Notes under the pieces: generated by a model
Databases searched by the model: none
What the model was told of the DNA's origin: nothing
What the model saw: the letters and a program-made list of their open reading frames with translations, nothing else
Shown: positions 56,259 to 64,000 of the stretch, piece by piece
Position numbering within the stretch: the first letter of the stretch is position 1
Layout of the letters: every line of letters starts with the position of its first letter
Program-made: the position numbers and the translations under genes
Origin: an uncultured Gemmiger sp.
GTDB taxonomy: Bacteria > Bacillota > Clostridia > Oscillospirales > Ruminococcaceae
Assembly: GCA_944388145.1 (NCBI GenBank)
Contig: CALXHQ010000005.1
Location: forward strand, 62,001-126,000
Length of the DNA: 64,000 nucleotides
Reading direction: 5' to 3'

Positions 56259-57778
56259 CCTATCAGGAACATCTGGAGAGCATTACCCGGATCGGCCGGG
56301 AGTACCGCTACTGCAAGAGCATCGAATCGCTGTTTGAGCTGGACCAGTGGACGATGCTGCCGCCGCTGGGCGGCGACTACCGCCAGCAAACCGCCGCCTG
56401 GGTGGCGCAGCAGAAAAACCACCTCTATCTGACGGAAGAGGCCGCTCGGGAGGAAGCCTACTTTGACGGCGTCTCCCTCGCTGAGATCGAGGACCCGGTG
56501 GAGCGGGGCATCATCCGCACCTTTTTGTCCCGGCGCCGGATCGCCGCCCGCACCCCGGAGGATCTGCAGCGGCAGTACAACCTGCTGAAGGCCCGCTGTA
56601 TGCAGAAATGGAAGGAAGCCCGCGAGGCGAAGGACTACAAAATCTTTATGCCCTGGCTGAAGCAGGCGTTCGATCTGAAAGGGCAGATCGCCCAGGCCAT
56701 CAACCCGGACGCCCCCGCCTTTGACACATTGGTCAGCCTGACCGATGAGGGCGCCGCCGTGGGCGAGATCTCGGCCCAGTTCGAGGTGTTGCAAAAGGGC
56801 CTGCGCGCGCTGCTTGCCAAGCTCGCCGGCGGCACAGCCCCCGCAGCGGTGGACTATCCGCAGGGCGACCCGGCGGCCATGTCCGCCTTTGCCCAGAGCC
56901 TGGCGCGGGAGCTGGGTTTTTCCACCGATCTGGGCAGCTTCAACGACCGAGTGGTTCACGGGTTCACCTCCTTTATGGGCCCGCGGGACGCCCGGGTATC
57001 CACCTACCGCAACGGCAGCCACGAGCTGATCTTCACCTGCCTGCACGAGGCCGGCCACGCCATGTACTCCACCGGCAGCAGCCAGCGGCTGATCGACGCC
57101 GGGCTGTGGGGCGGCATCGAGGGTGGCTTCCATGAGGCCATCTCCCGCTTTTACGAGAATATGGTGGGCCGCAGCCGCGCCTACTGGGACTACTGCTTCC
57201 CCAAATTGGCAAAGGCCATCCCCGCGTTCGCCGCCCTGGACCCGGAACAGTTCTATCTGGGCCTGCACCGGGTGCGCCCCACCCTCAAGCGCATCGCCTC
57301 CGACGAGGTGACGTACAGCCTGCACGCCATTTTGCGGTTTGAGCTGGAGCGCGACTACTTTGCCGGTGCCCTTTGCGCCGAGGACATGGCCGACGCCTGG
57401 GACCAAAAGTACCGGGAGTATCTGGGCGTGGAGGTGCCGGACGACACCCAGGGCGTCCTTCAGGATATGCATTGGGCCGGCGACTACATCGGCTATTTCC
57501 AGAGCTATGCGCTGGGCAATATTTACGACGGCCAGATCCTTGCGGCGCTGGAGCGGGACCTGCCTGACTGGCAGCAGGATCTCCGCCGGGGCAATTTTGT
57601 ACCGCTGAACGATTGGATGCGGGAACAGATCTGGCAGTGGGGCTGCTGCTTTACCGCCGGGGAGCTGATCCGGCGGGTGACCGGCAGCAGGTTGGACGCG
57701 CGGCCCTTCCTCACCTACCTAGACCGCAAATACTCCCCCATCTACGGGCTGAAGCCCGGATTGCCGGCAGAGGGCTGA
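56255..57778 (+). CDS. Carboxypeptidase Taq-family (M32) metallopeptidase
   Basis: A 507-residue M32 carboxypeptidase, near the family's typical 500, mostly helical. The zinc motif HEAGH (His264, Glu265, His268) is followed by GFHEAISRFYENMVGRS, which carries the third ligand. The C-terminal DMHWAGDYIGYFQSYALGNIYDGQI is a family signature. It removes C-terminal amino acids from peptides in the cytoplasm. Its ATG sits in the ATGA overlap with the amidohydrolase stop. With AbgT and the amidohydrolase it forms a likely peptide or folate-catabolite salvage operon. Confidence 0.95.
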   Translation: MTYQEHLESITRIGREYRYCKSIESLFELDQWTMLPPLGGDYRQQTAAWVAQQKNHLYLTEEAAREEAYFDGVSLAEIEDPVERGIIRTFLSRRRIAARTPEDLQRQYNLLKARCMQKWKEAREAKDYKIFMPWLKQAFDLKGQIAQAINPDAPAFDTLVSLTDEGAAVGEISAQFEVLQKGLRALLAKLAGGTAPAAVDYPQGDPAAMSAFAQSLARELGFSTDLGSFNDRVVHGFTSFMGPRDARVSTYRNGSHELIFTCLHEAGHAMYSTGSSQRLIDAGLWGGIEGGFHEAISRFYENMVGRSRAYWDYCFPKLAKAIPAFAALDPEQFYLGLHRVRPTLKRIASDEVTYSLHAILRFELERDYFAGALCAEDMADAWDQKYREYLGVEVPDDTQGVLQDMHWAGDYIGYFQSYALGNIYDGQILAALERDLPDWQQDLRRGNFVPLNDWMREQIWQWGCCFTAGELIRRVTGSRLDARPFLTYLDRKYSPIYGLKPGLPAEG

Positions 57779-57950
57779 GCCCCCCGCGACCCGCGTTTTA
57801 CCGTGCTGCCGGGGCGTTTGCAAAAAGAGTACTTTGGAGGGAACCGGTGCACACGGTTTGTTTTGGCAGGTGCGGTTCGGGAGATACTGTGATATAGTAT
57901 AGGCAAAAGGATACCCGCACACCGTTTTTCCACAAAAGGAGGGACCCGCC

Positions 57951-59024
57951 ATGACAACCCCTGTTTCTGCCGGTCTGAACGCCGGCTGCAGCGCCCTGTC
58001 CTGGGATACCGCCGACGGGCTGTGTCTCTGGGGCCGCAACTACGACTTTGACCGCCTGGCCGACGGCGCCGGTATGACCTTTCTGCCCCGGGGCACCTGC
58101 TACCAGGGGGTGGTGGGACAGCCGACTGCCCCGGCCCCCCACACTTCCCGCTATGCCTGCGCGGGTGTGGGGCTGCTGCTCTCCCCCACACCGGTGCTGT
58201 ATGAGGGCATCAACGAGCGGGGCTTGATGGGCGGCCAGCTCTACTACCGGGGCTTTGCGGACTATGCACCGGCGGGCCAGCCGGATGCCCGCACACTGCA
58301 GCCGCCGTTTCTCGTCTACCATCTGCTGGCCCAATGCGCCACCGTGGAGGAAGCCGTACAGATGCTGGAAGGAGCGATCTGCCTGGCCGCGCTCCCCTTC
58401 TTTGGCGCTGTGCCGCCGCTGCACTGGGCCTTCCGGGATGCAGGCGGCGAGACCATTGTGGTGGAACCCGACCGGGACGGGCTGCATATCTACCGCAATA
58501 CACTGGGCGTAATGACCAACAGTCCCGGCTATCCCTGGCACCGGCTGAACCTGCTGAACTATGCCGGTCTGCGGGACGCCGACTACCCCGAACTGCAGAT
58601 GGCCGGCGAGACGCTGGAGCAGTGCTTTTCCGGCAGCGGCATGCAGGGCCTGCCCGGGGACTGGAGTTCCCCCGCCCGGTTTGTGCGCCTTGCCTTTTTG
58701 AAAACACATGCCTTGCCCGGCCGCAATGAGCAGGAGGGTGTCAGCCGGATGTTCCGCCTGTTCGAGAGCGCCGCCTTTCCGCTGGGGCTGGTGCGTGTCA
58801 GTCACCAGAGCCAGGTGACTGAGCTGGACAGCACGGTGCTGCCCTTCGATTACACGGTATACACCACCGTCTACTGTGCTCAGACCCTGCGGGCGTACTG
58901 GACCACCTACGAAAACCAGCGCATCCAGTGCCTGGACCTGGGTGCGCTGAGGAACCGCAGCCAGCCGCTGCACCTGCCGCTGGACCCCGTGCCGGACATC
59001 CTGAACCGTACCCCGGAAGCCTGA
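57951..59024 (+). CDS. Choloylglycine hydrolase / penicillin V acylase-family Ntn amidase
   Basis: A 357-residue N-terminal-nucleophile amidase. The nucleophile is probably Cys13 in GLNAGCSALSW, which implies removal of a 12-residue propeptide rather than just Met. Other family residues are in place: Arg29 and Asp32 (GRNYDFD), Asn88 (EGINERGLMGG), Asn190 (MTNSPGYPWH) and Arg243 (SSPARFVRLAF). Members cleave bile-salt amides, penicillin V or acyl-homoserine lactones. AGGAGGGAC precedes the ATG at 57951. No secretion signal was seen. Bile-salt hydrolase activity is possible in a gut bacterium, but the propeptide hints at the acylase side. Confidence 0.85.
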   Translation: MTTPVSAGLNAGCSALSWDTADGLCLWGRNYDFDRLADGAGMTFLPRGTCYQGVVGQPTAPAPHTSRYACAGVGLLLSPTPVLYEGINERGLMGGQLYYRGFADYAPAGQPDARTLQPPFLVYHLLAQCATVEEAVQMLEGAICLAALPFFGAVPPLHWAFRDAGGETIVVEPDRDGLHIYRNTLGVMTNSPGYPWHRLNLLNYAGLRDADYPELQMAGETLEQCFSGSGMQGLPGDWSSPARFVRLAFLKTHALPGRNEQEGVSRMFRLFESAAFPLGLVRVSHQSQVTELDSTVLPFDYTVYTTVYCAQTLRAYWTTYENQRIQCLDLGALRNRSQPLHLPLDPVPDILNRTPEA

Positions 59025-59057
59025 GCCGGCCGCAGGCATTCTTCGCCAAAACCAATA

Positions 59058-59105
59058 CCGCCGCACCGTGGGAAGTATGCCCGCGGTGCGGCGGCTGTCT
59101 GTTTT
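59058..59105 (+). terminator. Terminator after the Ntn amidase gene
   Basis: CCGCCGCACCG (59058-59068) pairs with CGGTGCGGCGG (59084-59094), followed by CTGTCTGTTTT. Confidence 0.8.
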
Positions 59106-59121
59106 AGGGCTTGGCGGCGGC

Positions 59122-59150
59122 TTGACTTTTCCGCCGGGATTCGGCACTAT
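59122..59150 (+). promoter_or_regulatory. Probable promoter of the histidine phosphatase gene
   Basis: TTGACT (59122-59127), 17 bases, CACTAT (59145-59150). A TATGAT three bases further is an alternative -10 at long spacing. Confidence 0.45.
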
Positions 59151-59270
59151 GATAGTATTCTTTGCATCAATCCGGGGGTATCCGGGGAAATTCCGGCACA
59201 TCTGCGCAGTTCCTGCGGGGGCCTGTGCTTCTGGCGGGCCCGATCCCCTCCGAGCCACAGGGAGGAACCA

Positions 59271-59810
59271 ATGGCAGACAAACTGTATTTTACGCGTCAC
59301 GGCGAGACATTCTGGAATGTGGAGAACAAGATTTGCGGTGCCACCGACATCGCCCTGACCCCCAAGGGCCGGGCCCAGGCAGCAGCGCTGGGGCAGCGGC
59401 TGCAAAGTGCAGGGCTGCCTATCGACCTGGTGCTGGCCTCGCCCCTGAGCCGCGCCGCTGAGACAGCCCGCATCCTGGCCGAAGCTGCCGGACTGCCGCT
59501 GCAGATTGAGCCGCGGCTGACCGAACAGAACTTTGGCATCTTCGAGGGCACACCCCGGAACGGTGCCGCCTTTCGCGCCGCAAAAGCCCACTTTGTCAAC
59601 CGTTTTGGCAGCGGAGAGTCGATGATGCAGATGGCCGCCCGCATCTATCCCCTGCTGGACGAGCTGCGCCGCAGCGGCAAAACCTGCCTGCTGGTGGCCC
59701 ACAACGGCATTGCCCGGGTGGTACACAGCTATTTTTTTGATATGACCAACGAGCAGTATGCCGCCTTTGGCATTGGCAACTGCGAACTGCGGGAGTATGA
59801 CTTCCGCTGA
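59271..59810 (+). CDS. Histidine phosphatase-family protein
   Basis: A 179-residue phosphoglycerate-mutase-like phosphatase. The phospho-His motif TRHGETFWN (His10), ASPLSRAAETA, an acidic Glu in TEQNFGIFEG and the second His in LLVAHNGIAR complete the active site. Members dephosphorylate sugar phosphates, cobalamin or nucleotide intermediates; nothing here picks one. AGGGAGGAACC precedes the ATG at 59271. It faces the alanine racemase gene with a 17-base gap and no obvious terminator. Confidence 0.9.
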   Translation: MADKLYFTRHGETFWNVENKICGATDIALTPKGRAQAAALGQRLQSAGLPIDLVLASPLSRAAETARILAEAAGLPLQIEPRLTEQNFGIFEGTPRNGAAFRAAKAHFVNRFGSGESMMQMAARIYPLLDELRRSGKTCLLVAHNGIARVVHSYFFDMTNEQYAAFGIGNCELREYDFR

Positions 59811-59827
59811 AGGGCGCCCGGGGCCGC

Positions 59828-61000
59828 TCACATCATGTCATAATAGCGCACCTGCGCTGTCCCGCCGCTGAGGTAAAGCCGGGGCACACGGCGGGCGATA
59901 CCGCATACGATCTCGTAGCTGATGGTGCCCGCCTTCTCCGCCAGGGTACAGGCGTTGTCGGCGCCGGGGGCAGCGCCCGGACCGAACACCAGCACCTCAT
60001 CCCCGGGCTGTACACCGGGGATCTGGGTTACGTCCACCATGGTTTGGTCCATGCAGACCCGGCCCAGCACCGGGGCCGCCCGGTCCCGGATGGTCATCAC
60101 TCCGCGGCCTGAGCACAGCCGGGGATAGCCGTCGGCGTAGCCCACGCTGACCGTGGCCACCCGCACCGGTTTTTCCGCGGTGAAGGTGCGGCCGTAGCTG
60201 ACACTCTGGCCCGGCTGTACCCATTTCACATGGGTCACCAGAGCCTTCAGGCGCATCACCGGTTGCAGCATTTCCACAGGGACCTGGCTGCTGGGCGGCA
60301 GACCGTACAGGATGATGCCTGCCCGCACCAGGTCACACCGCCATTGAGGGTGGGTGAGCTGGGCAGCGCTGTTGGCGCAGTGCACCATGCCGATGGCAAA
60401 TCCATCCGCCCGCAGCCGTTCCACCGCACGGTCAAACAGTGCATGCTGCCGGTCGGTATAGGCGATGTCGTCGGGGCGGGTGCTGTCAGCCACCGCAAAA
60501 TGCTGGAACGCGCCGGTGACTGCGATGCCCGGCAGGGTACAGCATGCTTCCATCTGGCGGACGGCGGCATCGAAATCGGTGCGCAGGGCAAAGCCGATGC
60601 GCCCCATGCCGGTATCCAGCTTCAGGTGACAGTGAACCACACAACCAGCCCGCACCGCAGCGGCCGAGAGCGCCCGGCCATACTCGATGGAGAACAGTGT
60701 CTGGGTGATATCCAGTGCGGCCAACTCATCGGCAAACTCCGGCTGGGTGTAACCCAGGATAAGGATCGGCTGCCGGATACCGTGGCGGCGCAGTTCCCTG
60801 GCCTCGGCCAGGCAGCTGACGGCGAAGGCTGCTGCTCCGGCTCGGGATAGGGCATCCGCCACGGCCAAACTGCCGTGGCCGTAGGCGTTGGCCTTGACCA
60901 CACAACAGACCGGGCCGCCCACATGGCGGCAAATCCACCGGTAGTTGGATGTGAGGGCGTCGAGATCGATCTCGGCCCAGCAGTGCTTTTCAAAACGCAC
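59828..61000 (-). CDS. alr: Alanine racemase
   Basis: A 390-residue PLP enzyme that converts L- to D-alanine. The PLP lysine lies in VVKANAYGHG (Lys36), with catalytic Tyr in SVSYGRTF, plus GYADGYPR and GRVCMDQTMVD. I favour GTG at 61000, which follows GGGGAGG by eight bases; ATG at 61021 has a weaker site and adds seven residues. It is the last gene of a minus-strand cluster with aspartoacylase-like and transglutaminase-like genes. It may be the housekeeping racemase or serve a D-amino-acid-containing product of that cluster. Confidence 0.95.
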   Translation of the reverse strand: MRFEKHCWAEIDLDALTSNYRWICRHVGGPVCCVVKANAYGHGSLAVADALSRAGAAAFAVSCLAEARELRRHGIRQPILILGYTQPEFADELAALDITQTLFSIEYGRALSAAAVRAGCVVHCHLKLDTGMGRIGFALRTDFDAAVRQMEACCTLPGIAVTGAFQHFAVADSTRPDDIAYTDRQHALFDRAVERLRADGFAIGMVHCANSAAQLTHPQWRCDLVRAGIILYGLPPSSQVPVEMLQPVMRLKALVTHVKWVQPGQSVSYGRTFTAEKPVRVATVSVGYADGYPRLCSGRGVMTIRDRAAPVLGRVCMDQTMVDVTQIPGVQPGDEVLVFGPGAAPGADNACTLAEKAGTISYEIVCGIARRVPRLYLSGGTAQVRYYDMM

Positions 61001-61075
61001 GGTGCTCGCCTCCCCTGACATGGTTCACAGGCCTCTGTGTTTTGTCCGGCGCCCTTTTCCGCCGCGGGGTGCCGG

Positions 61076-62017
61076 TTACAGCCGTTCCTCGGGCAGGATG
61101 CGGCAGGCCACCTCGTGGCCGTTGATCAATTGGGCACGGCGGCAGAAAAAGACCCGGCCCCGGCAGCCTGCCCGCAGCTGTTCCAGCATTTGACCGGTAC
61201 AGGGGTTCAGGATCTCGCCCAGCAGCTCATCCTGTTCCACCATATCTCCGGGGCGGCGGCGGTTGATCATGAGGCCGCCTGCGTGGGACAGCACATTGTG
61301 CAGCTCGCTCTCCCGCAGGATGCGGGGTTCGCCCGCCGCCGGGAAATACTGGCGGTGCAAAAGCCCCTTCACCGCCAAAAAGCGCAGGATCGATTCCACC
61401 GCCAGCCGGGCCGCCGCCTCGTCGATGCAATCGGTGGAGGTGCTGTACAGCGAGAAGGCCTGGGTGTTCCAGATCTGCCAGTTGTAGTTCAGCGTGGTAG
61501 TGTCGTAGCTGCGGGGGGTACGCAGCACAATGTAGGGCAGGCCGAAGGCGGCCGCCTCCTCCAGGTGCTGGTAGCCGGTTTCCATCATGCGTACATGGGG
61601 CAGATGGTCGCCAGGCAGATAAAAGCTGGTCAGGTGGACGCCGTACCGGTACCCTTCCAGCGCCGCAAAGATGCGGGCCGCAATGCGCTGGGTCGTCTCC
61701 CCCTGGTCATACCCGGGGAACATCCGGTTGATGTCGGTGTTGTCTGCCGCCCAGAACCGGCGCCCCACGTTCATCGAAAACTGGTTGGCGCAGGGGATGA
61801 CCAGGATACCGCAGTCCGGTGCCAGTTGGCCTGCCGCCTCGGCCACCTTCATGGCGCGGATTAGCTGACCGCAGATGTACATCTGCTGGATTTCGTTGCC
61901 GCGCAGGGCCCCCATCACCGCAAGGCTTTTGCCCTCCGGGTTGCCAAACCGCCAGGCGCGCACCTGCAGTGCCGGGCGATAGGGGGTGTCGATGGTAAAA
62001 AGGACTTCCTCTTTCAT
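61076..62017 (-). CDS. Aspartoacylase/succinylglutamate desuccinylase-like protein with degraded active site
   Basis: A 313-residue AspA/AstE-family (M14-like) protein, adjacent paralog of the next gene. Where active members have a H-G-x-E zinc motif, this one has GALRGNE: Arg39 replaces His (codon CGC at 61901-61903). The D-x-H segment reads YGVHLTS, with Asp changed to Val. The later V-V-E catalytic glutamate region reads IVLRTPRSYD. The remaining fold landmarks (NRMFPG) are kept. It is probably not a zinc hydrolase; a binding or regulatory partner of its paralog is plausible. Its ATG overlaps the upstream TGA by four bases. Confidence 0.8.
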   Translation of the reverse strand: MKEEVLFTIDTPYRPALQVRAWRFGNPEGKSLAVMGALRGNEIQQMYICGQLIRAMKVAEAAGQLAPDCGILVIPCANQFSMNVGRRFWAADNTDINRMFPGYDQGETTQRIAARIFAALEGYRYGVHLTSFYLPGDHLPHVRMMETGYQHLEEAAAFGLPYIVLRTPRSYDTTTLNYNWQIWNTQAFSLYSTSTDCIDEAAARLAVESILRFLAVKGLLHRQYFPAAGEPRILRESELHNVLSHAGGLMINRRRPGDMVEQDELLGEILNPCTGQMLEQLRAGCRGRVFFCRRAQLINGHEVACRILPEERL

Positions 62018-62958
62018 AGTGCTGCCTCCCCTTTGCCGTCGGTGTTTTCGTCCAGGATGCGGGCAATCAGGGACCCCTCGTAGACCACCGGATACTCCCG
62101 CAGGGTGAACAGCAGGCCGTCGGACGGGCTGCGGAGTGTCTGCAGGATCTCGCCGGTGAGGGGGTCCGCCACAAGACCCAGCGGTTCCCCTTTGGCAACC
62201 CGGGCAGTGTGTTCAGCGCCGGGGATAAAGATCCCCGGACAGGGCGAATTGACGAAGGAGACATGGTGATCGGTGCTGATGATTGGCTCCCGCGGGGGGG
62301 TGACCGGCCCGGTCCACATTCCCAGGGCGGCCATCAGGTTGAGGATGCCCGCCAGCAGCTGTTCGCCGTAAGCGCGGGTCAGGCGGTTGCCCACCCCCAT
62401 CTCCACCACAAGGGTGGGGGTATCCAGCGCATTCAGGCTGTACGCCAGGGTAGATTCCAGCACAGTGGCGGCGGCGTGCACCCAGATAAAATCCATGTTC
62501 AGGCAGCGGGCCATCGGTACCAGCGTTTGGGCTGTGTTGACATTGATGCGCACCTGGGGGATCTCCCGCAGATAGATGTTGCTGGCGTGGATGTCGATGA
62601 CACAGTCTGCTCCCTGCAGGTCAGCCACCAGCCGCGCTGCGATGTACTCGGACATGGAGCCGTCCTCACTGCCGGGGAAGGTGCGGTTCATATCCAGGTC
62701 GCACAGCGGGATGCCCCGGGTCATGGTGCTGATGCCCAGCGGGTTCATGGCAGGGTACAGATCCACTGTGCCCTGCAGGTGCCCGGGGTTCTGTTGCAGC
62801 AGACGGTTCAGCCGCCAGACCACATACTGACCCTCCAGCTCATCACCGTGGGTGCCGGTGACCACGCACAGCCGCTTTTTGCCGCTGCCAACCCGGTTTT
62901 TGCGAATCGTCAGTTCCTCGTCCACCGCCAGCGGCAGACGCAACACTTCCTGTACCAT
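62014..62958 (-). CDS. Aspartoacylase/succinylglutamate desuccinylase-family hydrolase
   Basis: A 314-residue zinc hydrolase of the AspA/AstE family. The zinc ligands are His37 and Glu40 in TGTHGDELEG and His124 in VIDIHASN. NRTFPGSEDG and the catalytic Glu in TLVVEMG are present, with a C-terminal beta-barrel (about 225-310). Members cut an N-acyl or terminal amide bond next to an acidic residue. The ATG at 62958 has AAAGGA 12 bases upstream, a little far. The longer open frame to 63474 is out of frame with the transglutaminase gene it crosses. It is coupled to its degraded paralog. Confidence 0.85.
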   Translation of the reverse strand: MVQEVLRLPLAVDEELTIRKNRVGSGKKRLCVVTGTHGDELEGQYVVWRLNRLLQQNPGHLQGTVDLYPAMNPLGISTMTRGIPLCDLDMNRTFPGSEDGSMSEYIAARLVADLQGADCVIDIHASNIYLREIPQVRINVNTAQTLVPMARCLNMDFIWVHAAATVLESTLAYSLNALDTPTLVVEMGVGNRLTRAYGEQLLAGILNLMAALGMWTGPVTPPREPIISTDHHVSFVNSPCPGIFIPGAEHTARVAKGEPLGLVADPLTGEILQTLRSPSDGLLFTLREYPVVYEGSLIARILDENTDGKGEAAL

Positions 62959-63025
62959 GGTATGCAAACGTCCTTTCTGCCAACGGCCGGAAAGGGCGTT
63001 TTCCGCACCGTTGCGAAACTGTAAC

Positions 63026-63820
63026 TCAAATTGTTTTGCAGGATTCCTGTTCCGCTTCCACCCGCATATGCACGGTCTGGGTCTGATCGGCATTGCCCAC
63101 AAAGATTCCCCGCTCAATGGGGCAGTCGCCAAAGTCCCGGCCGACGCCAAAGCGCAAATAGCCCTCGTCGGTCCATTGCAGGCGGGTGGGGTCAATACCT
63201 GTCCACCCCTGGTCCAGCCAAACCTCACACCAGGCGTGGCTGGCGCCCTCTCCCTCCGGCAGGCCGTTGACATAGCGGGCCGGCAGCCCCAGCCGCCGGG
63301 CCAGCGCCAGATAGACGTGGGCAAAATCCTGGCAGACCCCCTGCCCTGCCGCAAAGGCCTGGGCCGCGGTGGTGGCCACACCGGTGGCGCCGGGGGTGTA
63401 GCTGAGCCGGTCATGCACGGCCTGTGCCAGCGCCCAGGCCCGCGGGCGGGGTTGGGCAGGCAGTTGCAGCCCATCCAGCCAACAGAGCATCTCGGGGCGG
63501 GGCACCGTGTAGGCGGAGGGCTGCCGAAAGACCGGGTGGCACGGCCCGGCGCTGCGGCGGCTGTCGTCCCGCAGGGCGGTGCCCTGCACCCGGTAGCGGA
63601 AATTTGTGTGGGGCGCCTCGATGCAGCCGGCCTGGATCAAGTTGCCAAAGCTGTCGCGCTGGAGGGCCACCGGCACCGTCGGGTCCAGCGCCAGTGTCAC
63701 ATCCAGGATACGCTGCCAGGGCAGGTCGGGCGGCAGGCAGCGCAGCACAAAGCTGTGGCGCACCACCGGGCGGCTGAACTCCAGCAGAATGTCATAGCGG
63801 AAATGCAGCAGGCGGCTCAT
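63026..63820 (-). CDS. Transglutaminase-like cysteine protease-family protein
   Basis: A 264-residue protein with an N-terminal beta domain (about 1-115, typical of bacterial transglutaminase-like proteins) and a papain-like transglutaminase core. The catalytic Cys is in AGQGVCQDFAHVYLALAR, the His in GASHAWCEVWL and the Asp in TGIDPTR. Relatives are usually encoded with an alpha-E protein and a circularly permuted ATP-grasp protein and may hydrolyse or form isopeptide bonds. Its ATG overlaps the upstream stop by four bases. There is no signal peptide. Confidence 0.9.
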   Translation of the reverse strand: MSRLLHFRYDILLEFSRPVVRHSFVLRCLPPDLPWQRILDVTLALDPTVPVALQRDSFGNLIQAGCIEAPHTNFRYRVQGTALRDDSRRSAGPCHPVFRQPSAYTVPRPEMLCWLDGLQLPAQPRPRAWALAQAVHDRLSYTPGATGVATTAAQAFAAGQGVCQDFAHVYLALARRLGLPARYVNGLPEGEGASHAWCEVWLDQGWTGIDPTRLQWTDEGYLRFGVGRDFGDCPIERGIFVGNADQTQTVHMRVEAEQESCKTI

Positions 63821-64000
63821 AGCTGGAAAAGGCCCTCCACAGCGCGAAGCAGCTCCTCATCCGGGACCGGCTTTTGCTCCATCACCCGGGCCTCAATCAC
63901 CGCAAGCGCCTCCGGCCGGGCCTTCAGGTCAGTCTTGTACAGCCGGTTCAGCAGTTTTTTCAGGTCCAGGTCCAGCCGTTCACCGCCAAGGCCCAGCCGC
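63817..64000 (-). CDS. Probable alpha-E domain protein, C-terminal part
   Basis: The frame is open from the window edge to a TGA at 63817-63819. It encodes about 60 residues that are helical and charged (GERLDLDLKKLLNRLYKTD to ELLRAVEGLFQL). The ATGA overlap with the transglutaminase start shows it is a real gene end. The common gene order alpha-E then transglutaminase suggests the identity; the fragment alone is too short to prove it. Confidence 0.45.
   Translation of the reverse strand, partial: RLGLGGERLDLDLKKLLNRLYKTDLKARPEALAVIEARVMEQKPVPDEELLRAVEGLFQL

Noticed and set aside
59811-59827. Terminator between the histidine phosphatase and alanine racemase genes
   Set aside because: The 17-base gap has no inverted repeat or T-run of useful length.
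62958-63474. N-terminal extension of the aspartoacylase-like gene to 486 residues
   Set aside because: The extra part overlaps the transglutaminase-like gene in another frame; a ribosome site and the family length support the start at 62958.

Overview
The window is GC-rich, densely coded DNA from what looks like a gut Firmicute, most likely a clostridial Oscillospiraceae member of the Faecalibacterium/Gemmiger/Subdoligranulum kind. That placement is inference. It rests on diderm-free lipoproteins, CUT1 sugar importers without a local ATPase, GPH symporters, LytTR/GHKL two-component pairs, YesL and LacI, AGGAGG ribosome sites, several TTG starts and high GC. I saw no rRNA, tRNA, CRISPR array, insertion sequence or prophage gene.

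Layout. (1) 1-5.4 kb (+): two GH2 beta-galactosidase-type enzymes (the first cut by the window edge) and a GPH sugar symporter. (2) 5.5-16 kb: a sucrose/fructoside locus. On the minus strand lie a CUT1 importer (permease, permease, lipoprotein), a GH32 beta-fructosidase and an amylosucrase. Divergent on the plus strand lie a LacI regulator, a YesL-like protein and a fructokinase. The shared intergenic region carries two good promoters and several GTGAAA/TTTCAC palindromes. The importer is damaged twice: an amber codon in the binding protein and a one-base deletion in a permease. (3) 16-24.7 kb (+): an OmpR/PhoB response regulator and kinase, then three tandem paralogous binding lipoproteins that share almost the same leader, two permeases and a small anchored protein. 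(4) 25-29.3 kb: an AraC regulator, an alpha/beta esterase, and a LytTR/GHKL two-component system.

(5) 29.4-34.1 kb (-): a tightly coupled set of four genes. A lipoprotein with repeat and SGNH regions is followed by a 74-aa membrane protein, an MBOAT acyltransferase and a second SGNH protein with the domains in the opposite order. This looks like a surface or polysaccharide O-acylation machine and is the best candidate here for an undescribed system. (6) 34.2-49.9 kb (-): rhamnoside and beta-glycoside use. It contains a GH78 alpha-L-rhamnosidase, a GPH symporter, a permuted membrane-tethered GH3 and a small membrane protein. A second LytTR/GHKL pair follows, and then rhaB, a fucose/arabinose-type isomerase, rhaD and fucO. 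Together these would release rhamnose, import it, and convert it to dihydroxyacetone phosphate and 1,2-propanediol.

(7) 50.2-53.2 kb (+): an XRE regulator with a helical C-terminal half, overlapping an ABC exporter, then a short promoter-terminator unit that could make a small RNA. (8) 53.3-59.8 kb (+): an AbgT-type transporter behind a perfect-consensus promoter, a metal-dependent amidohydrolase and an M32 carboxypeptidase, followed by a bile-salt-hydrolase/penicillin-acylase-family enzyme and a histidine phosphatase. This looks like peptide or amide salvage. (9) 59.8-64 kb (-): the end of a probable alpha-E protein, a transglutaminase-like protein, two aspartoacylase-family proteins (one with its active site degraded) and alanine racemase.

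Start codons were chosen by ribosome-site spacing and family length. Database assignments are from memory of family motifs; no search was run.
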